20,158 bases of DNA from positions 1 through 20,158 of the forward strand of contig JAHDDN010000021.1 of NCBI GenBank assembly GCA_020629335.1, read 5' to 3'. The first letter of the stretch is position 1; each line of letters begins with the position of its first letter. Below are positions 15,103 to 20,158 of this stretch, piece by piece. A program made the position numbers and the translations under genes. Origin of the DNA: Chitinophagales bacterium. Its GTDB lineage: Bacteria > Bacteroidota > Bacteroidia > Chitinophagales > UBA2359. The notes beneath the pieces were generated by a model that saw only the letters and a list, made by a program, of their open reading frames with translations, was not told the origin of the DNA and did not search any database.

Positions 15103-15262
15103 TGGCTTAGGGATGGAAGCGGTATATGGCGTTCATGATACGACATGTGTAGAGACGTATTGCAATACGTCTACTACTGTGATGTGCAGGCTGGCCTGAA
15201 AGGCAGACAAGCAGCACTTAGCGAACTTGGAGTAGCATAGCCATATAAGAGCGGACAGCCCG
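15103..15262 (-). repeat. Structured dispersed repeat, copy D (inverted)
   Basis: Begins TGGCTTAGGGATGG and ends GGACAGCCCG. The outer stem is TATATGGC 15123-15130 with GCCATATA 15240-15247; both arms changed relative to copies A-C while still pairing. The inner stem is GCCT 15194-15197 with AGGC 15201-15204. Where the other copies have the left arm of the middle stem, D carries the palindrome at 15153-15172. Confidence 0.85.
15153..15172. repeat. Perfect 20-bp palindrome AGACGTATTGCAATACGTCT
   Basis: A fully symmetric 20-mer with GTAG on the left and CTAC nearby on the right. It lies inside structured repeat copy D and is absent from copies A, B and C. The form GTAGAGACGTATTGCAATACGTC is like short palindromic repeats dispersed in several bacterial genomes, so it is probably an inserted mini-repeat. 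Confidence 0.8.
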
Positions 15263-15263
15263 A

Positions 15264-15341
15264 CCTGATTTATTTTTTGGCCATCGTTGGGCCGACACAT
15301 AGGTACGGCCCCTACATACGATGGCCAAAAAATAAATCAGG
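15264..15341. repeat. Long perfect inverted repeat with REP-like core, outer end of copy D
   Basis: Two 24-base arms (15264-15287, starting CCTGATTTATTTTTTGG; 15318-15341) are perfectly complementary. They enclose GGGCCG (15289-15294) and CGGCCC (15306-15311) around ACACATAGGTA, followed by CCTAC. Core and placement match 2173-2265, while arm sequences differ. Confidence 0.85.
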
Positions 15342-15383
15342 GAAACCCCAGAGACTTATTCTTTTTAGAAATATAATCAACTT

Positions 15384-18300
15384 ATGACTAGGCTGTTCCC
15401 AATAGCTAAGTATAGCGTTGCTATATTGGCTTATATATTTATGACCACTCTATTGAGCGCAAATCATGCCAACTTGTCTGAAAGGGCGATGATTAAGCGG
15501 GTGGATGAGGTGCGTCAAACCCCCTCTCATTTTCAAATGATTCCTCCTTTAAGTTATAATGCTTATCAATTTCCTGATGATGCTATTGCTTTTTTGAATT
15601 TGTCAAGCGACTATTCATTTGAGTTGGAGAAGGAATGGAAGGATCAATGGGGTCATCAACATTTTAAATTCCAGCAATATTATCAGAATATTCCTTTGGA
15701 GTTTTGTGTGTTGAGTTTACATGAGAAAAATGACTTGCTTCATGCAATAACTGGAGATTGGGCGAAGGATATAATAGTCAGTACCAATGCTGCTTTAGCA
15801 GAAAATCAGGCTTTATCAATCGTTTTGCAAGATGTTGGTGCAGAGACTTATAGTTGGGAGGTGGCTGGTTCTTGTGATTCTAATCATTGGGTTGAAGAGG
15901 AATGTGGTACTCCTGAGGGTGAGCTAGTGATTTTAAGAGCAAGTGATACTTATCAATTGGCTTATCGTTTTCGGATTCATGCAGTGGAGCCGCATTATAC
16001 GGCAGAGTATTATGTGGATGCGCATAGTGGGGCCATTTTATTAGAAAATGCGCATCATCATGAGATAGATGTTGCTGGAGAGGCAGCGACTAAGTATTAT
16101 GGAGAAAGAGACATTGTGTGTCATGAAACAAGTGATGCTTATATACTAAGAGAGTATGGTCGAGCAGAGGAGATCATTACTTATAATTTGGCTGAATCGG
16201 TATCACCAGCTTTAGCGGTGGATTTTACAGATACCAATACTTACTGGAATAATGCAAATGCTGCACAAGATGAAGTAGCAGGGGACGCACATTGGGCGAT
16301 GGAAATGGCCTATGATTACTATGATTCTTATCATGGCTGGCAAAGTTATGATGGGAATAATGGAGTGATTAAGAGTTTTGTGCATTATGGTGAGGGGCAA
16401 AATAAGGCCTTTTGGGATCCTTACGGTCGTATATTTTTAGGAGACGGGGATGGAGATCTTTTCTCTCCTTATGCGGCTTTGGATGTAATTGGGCATGAGT
16501 TCACTCACGGAGTAGAAGATCATTCTGCTGATTTAATTTATTCGCATGAATCAGGTGCTCTGAGTGAAGCCTTTTCTGATATGTTTGGGACGGCTGTTGA
16601 ACGTTTTGCTTTAGGGAGTAATGATTGGCGGATTGCCGCTGACATAACGCTTAATGGGCAAGGGATTAGGGCAATGGATAATCCTAAAATTGCAGATCAT
16701 CCAGACACTTATAATGGGGAATTCTGGATTAGTGAAGATACTGCTTTAGTGGGCAATGATTTTGGTGGAGTACATACTAATTGTGGAGTCGCTAATTACT
16801 GGTTTTATTTACTTAGTGAGGGAGGAAGTGGATATAATGATTTAAATAATAGTTATACGATCAACCCAATTGGATTTGATGAGGCAATAGATATTGCCTT
16901 TTATGCTTTCACTAATTATTTAACTCCTAATTCTGATTTTGAGGATGCTCGTTATTACACCATCTTGGCAGCGATTGTTTTATATGGCGATTGCTCTGAT
17001 GAAATGATTAATACCATTAATGCTTGGTATGCTGTAGGTGTTGGTGCGGAATATAGCGATCAGGATATTATAGTAGAATTTGATACTTATCCAACTAACT
17101 TTTGTGAGCCAGGCCAAAGTATACAATTTTTTAATAGCAGCCAGTATGCTAGTTCTTTTAGCTGGGATTTTGGCGATGGCAATACAAGTACTTCTGCAAA
17201 CCCAAGCCATAGCTATACATCTGATGATAATTTTGACATTAACCTAATTGCTAATAGCTGTTCAGGAAATAATAGCCAAACACTTACCAAAGATGGCTTT
17301 ATCAGTATTGAAGAAACAAATCTCTGCATTTATAATATGGAAGGTGGAAGTGGAAATGAAGAGATTAACGAGTGTGAAGGGCGTTTGTTTGATAATGGAG
17401 GGGGTAGCGGTCCTTATGATAATAATAGCAATAGTCTATTCATCATCAATCCGCCTAATGCCACAAGTGTTATACTAAATTTTGAAACTTTTAATCTTCA
17501 GGAAAACTACGATTATCTACACATTTATGATGGAATAGGTACTAGTGCTACCAACATTGGATCTTATACTGGTGACGAATTACCGAATGGAGGAAGTATT
17601 GAGTCAAGTGGGGGAAGCATCACCCTAAGATTATACTCTAACAGTTCTGTTAATGATAAAGGATTTGAATTACAATGGTATTGTATTCAAGCTGGTTGTC
17701 CTCCGATCAATCCATCATTATTCACCAATAGTGCTGATAATGTTCTTTGTGAAGGAGAGGCTATTATGCTAACGGTAGATGATAATAATGCTTATGAATC
17801 ATTTGCTTGGTCTAATAGTCAGGATGATGAATCTATCATCGTAACTGAGGCTGGAACTTATAATGTTACTGTTACGAATGAAGATGGCTGTACTGGCACA
17901 ACAAGTATCAATATAAGTGCTAATTATGTCAATGCAAATGTTGGGCCTGATGCCTATATATGTGAAGGCAATGAAAGTACATTGCAAGCAAGTGGAGGGA
18001 CTTCTTATAGCTGGACACCTAGCACTGGATTATCTAATCCTAATATCGCTAATCCAATTGCCAGTCCATCTAGTACACAGACCTATACCGTGCTTGTAAC
18101 GAATGATTATGGCTGTACTGATGAAAGTAGTATGACAGTTCATATCAACGAAAATGATTTTGAAGTAGATATTAATGAACCTTTGAATGTCTGTGCTGGT
18201 ACCTACACCCAATTAGAAGCAAGTGGAGGGACTTCTTATAGCTGGACGCCTACTACTGGATTATCTGATCCTAATATTGCCAATCCAATTGTGTTATTAG

Positions 18301-20158
18301 AAAACACACAAGAATATACTGTTATAGCTATAGATGAATATGGTTGTACGGCTAGTGCTAGTACAAGCGTAAATATTGTAGAAGAATTAGACGTTAATAT
18401 TAGTAATGAAGAGGTAGATATTTGTGCTGGAGAAAGCATTAGCTTAAGTGCCAATGGTGGTCTAACTTATGAGTGGTTTCCTACTATAGGAATAGATGAT
18501 CCAACTTCTGCCACAGCTGTATTTTCTCCAAGTAGTTCACAAGAATATACCGTGATAGCAAGTGATTTTTATGGCTGTACTGGAACTGCCAATGTCATAG
18601 TTAATGTTTTAGTACCTTCTGTTAGTGCTGGTAATGATCAAACAATCTGCTACGGAGATAATGCGCAACTAAACGCTTCGGGAGGTTTAAATTATGAATG
18701 GGCACCTAATGAGGACTTATCCGATTTAAATATTTCGAATCCAATTGTTAGCCCAACAAATACCACAAGCTATACTGTTTCTGTAACAGATGCAATGGGT
18801 TGTACTGACGAAAGTACTGTCACGATTACAGTATTAGAGGAACTCGCTATTACAACTAGTGAAAGTATAGAAATATGTGCTGGAGAAAGTGTTGCATTAA
18901 ATGTGGATGGTGGCACAGCTTATACTTGGTCACCAAGTGAAGGTATGAGCAATCCTAATGTGGCCAATCCAACAGTAGCTCCTTCCAGTACCCAAACTTA
19001 TACTGTGGTAGCAAGTGATCAATATGGCTGTACAACTGAAGCCGAAGTATTAGTGAATGTCAATCAAGCTCCTAATGCTTGGATCTCAAATACTGCTGAT
19101 GAGCTAAGCTTGTGCGCTGGAGAAAGTACTACATTAAATGCCATAGTAGAGAGCAATAGTGATAATCTTAGTTATTCTTGGACGCCAATTGAGGGCTTAA
19201 GTAATGCTACTATCGCTCAACCTATCGCTAGTCCAACTAGCTCACAAACTTATACCTTAACGGTAAGTGATGAATGGGGCTGTAATACCCAAACAAGTAC
19301 TTATGTTGAAATCAATAATCTGGAGGTATCTTTGGGGCCAGACTTATCTATATGTCCTAATTCGAGCATACAACTCAATCCACAAATACAAAATAATGGC
19401 AGTAATCTTAGTTATCAATGGAGTCCTTCTGAAAGCTTAGATGATGCTAATTCACTAAATCCCACTACTACTACTAATGAGACACAGCTCTTAACACTTA
19501 CTGTGAGTGACGAGTGGAACTGTACTGCTACAGCTTCCATTACCGTCTTTGTATTAGATGAGCTAAGCATTAGCTTAGAGGAAAATATCAACATTTGTTA
19601 TGGCGAAAGCGTAGCTTTAAACCCTACAGCTGACCCAAGCTATAACTACCAATGGACAGCAAATGATGATATTAGCAACCTCAATAGTCCTAATCCAAGC
19701 GTAGCCCCTAGCAGTGATGAGACTTACTCACTTACTTTTAGTGATGCTACAGGATGTACTGGCGAAGCAACTGTGAATGTGACAGTCAACACTCCTACCC
19801 AAGCTAATGCTGGCTCTGATACAAATATTTGTGCTGGTGAATCGGTTGAGCTAAATGCCTCAGAAGGCGAAAGCTTTAACTGGTCTCCTACTGAAGGATT
19901 ATCTGATCCAACGAGTCAGAACCCTATCGCAAGCCCTAACTCAACACAGGAGTACACAGTCATTATCACTGATGAAAATGGCTGCACAAGTTATGATAGC
20001 GTGATTGTTGAATTGAGTACTTTAGAAGGAACCATCAGTGAAAACACAAATATCTGTAATGGAGAGAGTATCAACTTAAATGCAAGTGGTGGACAATATT
20101 ATGAATGGACACCCAATACTGGACTAAGTGATCCGACTATTCCGAATCCTATCGCCAA
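15384..20158 (+). CDS. Secreted M4 (thermolysin family) metallopeptidase with PKD, CUB and tandem Ig-like repeats (3' end outside window)
   Basis: A giant exoprotein; 1591 codons are present with no stop. Residues 1-26 are a signal peptide (MTRLFPIAKYSVAILAYIFM, then TTLLSA). A propeptide of FTP/PepSY type follows to about 230. The catalytic domain (about 235-555) has HEFTH at 371-375 (zinc ligands His371 and His375, catalytic Glu372), third ligand Glu395 in ESGALSEAFSD, and His464 in GGVHTN; spacing matches thermolysin, so it should be active. Next are PKD (about 560-632, FSWDFGDGN), CUB (648-767, with DYLHIYDG and FELQWYC) and, from about 770, at least ten repeats of about 76 residues with C-x-GE, Y-x-W-x-P, NP-x-x-SP and YTV-x(5)-GCT. 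The missing C-terminus probably carries a sorting domain. Surface adhesion plus protein breakdown is inferred. Confidence 0.94.
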   Translation, partial: MTRLFPIAKYSVAILAYIFMTTLLSANHANLSERAMIKRVDEVRQTPSHFQMIPPLSYNAYQFPDDAIAFLNLSSDYSFELEKEWKDQWGHQHFKFQQYYQNIPLEFCVLSLHEKNDLLHAITGDWAKDIIVSTNAALAENQALSIVLQDVGAETYSWEVAGSCDSNHWVEEECGTPEGELVILRASDTYQLAYRFRIHAVEPHYTAEYYVDAHSGAILLENAHHHEIDVAGEAATKYYGERDIVCHETSDAYILREYGRAEEIITYNLAESVSPALAVDFTDTNTYWNNANAAQDEVAGDAHWAMEMAYDYYDSYHGWQSYDGNNGVIKSFVHYGEGQNKAFWDPYGRIFLGDGDGDLFSPYAALDVIGHEFTHGVEDHSADLIYSHESGALSEAFSDMFGTAVERFALGSNDWRIAADITLNGQGIRAMDNPKIADHPDTYNGEFWISEDTALVGNDFGGVHTNCGVANYWFYLLSEGGSGYNDLNNSYTINPIGFDEAIDIAFYAFTNYLTPNSDFEDARYYTILAAIVLYGDCSDEMINTINAWYAVGVGAEYSDQDIIVEFDTYPTNFCEPGQSIQFFNSSQYASSFSWDFGDGNTSTSANPSHSYTSDDNFDINLIANSCSGNNSQTLTKDGFISIEETNLCIYNMEGGSGNEEINECEGRLFDNGGGSGPYDNNSNSLFIINPPNATSVILNFETFNLQENYDYLHIYDGIGTSATNIGSYTGDELPNGGSIESSGGSITLRLYSNSSVNDKGFELQWYCIQAGCPPINPSLFTNSADNVLCEGEAIMLTVDDNNAYESFAWSNSQDDESIIVTEAGTYNVTVTNEDGCTGTTSINISANYVNANVGPDAYICEGNESTLQASGGTSYSWTPSTGLSNPNIANPIASPSSTQTYTVLVTNDYGCTDESSMTVHINENDFEVDINEPLNVCAGTYTQLEASGGTSYSWTPTTGLSDPNIANPIVLLENTQEYTVIAIDEYGCTASASTSVNIVEELDVNISNEEVDICAGESISLSANGGLTYEWFPTIGIDDPTSATAVFSPSSSQEYTVIASDFYGCTGTANVIVNVLVPSVSAGNDQTICYGDNAQLNASGGLNYEWAPNEDLSDLNISNPIVSPTNTTSYTVSVTDAMGCTDESTVTITVLEELAITTSESIEICAGESVALNVDGGTAYTWSPSEGMSNPNVANPTVAPSSTQTYTVVASDQYGCTTEAEVLVNVNQAPNAWISNTADELSLCAGESTTLNAIVESNSDNLSYSWTPIEGLSNATIAQPIASPTSSQTYTLTVSDEWGCNTQTSTYVEINNLEVSLGPDLSICPNSSIQLNPQIQNNGSNLSYQWSPSESLDDANSLNPTTTTNETQLLTLTVSDEWNCTATASITVFVLDELSISLEENINICYGESVALNPTADPSYNYQWTANDDISNLNSPNPSVAPSSDETYSLTFSDATGCTGEATVNVTVNTPTQANAGSDTNICAGESVELNASEGESFNWSPTEGLSDPTSQNPIASPNSTQEYTVIITDENGCTSYDSVIVELSTLEGTISENTNICNGESINLNASGGQYYEWTPNTGLSDPTIPNPIA
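17988..18247 (+). repeat. Near-identical DNA in neighbouring Ig-like repeats
   Basis: A 29-base identical segment starting GCAAGTGGAGGGACTTC lies at 17988-18016 and again at 18219-18247, 231 bases (77 codons) apart. The following codons also match closely. Other units of the array agree mainly at protein level, so this pair looks like a recent duplication or gene conversion. Confidence 0.85.

Larger units (their letters stand above)
14825..15383. other. Non-coding gap before the M4 protease gene
   Basis: No gene in 559 bp. The first 275 bases are AT-rich with no clear terminator for the helical-protein gene; a TTGGCTATT motif occurs at both 14837 and 14882. The rest is structured repeat copy D (15103-15262) and its REP-like neighbour (15264-15341). 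The protease promoter must be in the last 42 bases, or transcription must cross these hairpins. Confidence 0.6.

Noticed and set aside
17248..18454. Several short frames on both strands within the repeat array of the M4 protease gene
   Set aside because: They are shadows of one continuous frame that stays open from 15384 to the window end.
17940..20158. Regular spacing of about 228 bases considered as a CRISPR or DNA satellite
   Set aside because: The periodicity is in a protein-coding frame with conserved amino acids and diverged DNA; repeats are far too long for CRISPR.

Overview
The window reads as chromosomal DNA of a Bacteroidota bacterium, most likely in or near the Saprospiria. This is an inference from gene content. 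The evidence is a PorP/SprF protein of the type IX secretion system (T9SS), three exported proteins with type A T9SS C-terminal sorting domains (PNP-type motif), a signature Saprospira-like dockerin segment, AT-rich intergenic DNA, no clear Shine-Dalgarno sites, and a very long tandem-repeat exoprotein. No rRNA, tRNA, CRISPR, transposase or integrase gene was found.

Layout. (1) 1-2.2 kb: 5' part of a proline dehydrogenase (minus, TTG start), then a divergent PorP/SprF gene with a strong terminator. (2) 2.2-7.5 kb: a small rhodanese (plus), converging on a minus-strand set: a TolC-type outer membrane channel, a 633-bp repeat-filled gap, an RND/MacA-type periplasmic adaptor, and radA, also with a TTG start. 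No inner-membrane pump is present between them. (3) 7.6-8.1 kb: tadA, divergent from tolC. (4) 8.2-12.8 kb: a minus-strand run of exported products: a two-repeat secreted protein with a sorting domain, a small double-glycine-leader peptide, a short Cna-B-like secreted protein, and a protein joining dockerin-like and cohesin-like segments to a sorting domain. Each is followed by a terminator or a repeat. (5) 13.4-14.8 kb: an all-helical TPR-like protein. (6) 15.4-20.2 kb: an M4 (thermolysin) metallopeptidase with PKD, CUB and at least ten Ig-like repeats, open at the window end.

The unexpected content is between the genes. Two families of non-coding repeats fill the gaps. One (four copies, about 130-160 bp, ending in TGGCTTAGGGATGG) has three nested stems whose bases change in a compensating way between copies, so it looks like a conserved folded element. 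Two copies carry, next to their outer end, a long perfect inverted repeat around a REP-like core. The other family (three full copies of 160-176 bp, one half copy, one diverged relative) has near-identical terminal inverted repeats (AGAACTCATTTAAAGTTTT) and is imperfectly palindromic along its whole length, as in MITEs. These copies sit at gene ends and just upstream of genes, so they may act as transcript ends or mRNA structures as well as being mobile.

Functionally, much of the window concerns the cell envelope and secretion: PorP/SprF, the TolC channel and its adaptor, T9SS cargo, a GG-leader peptide and a modular protease. The housekeeping genes (radA, tadA, proline dehydrogenase) frame it.
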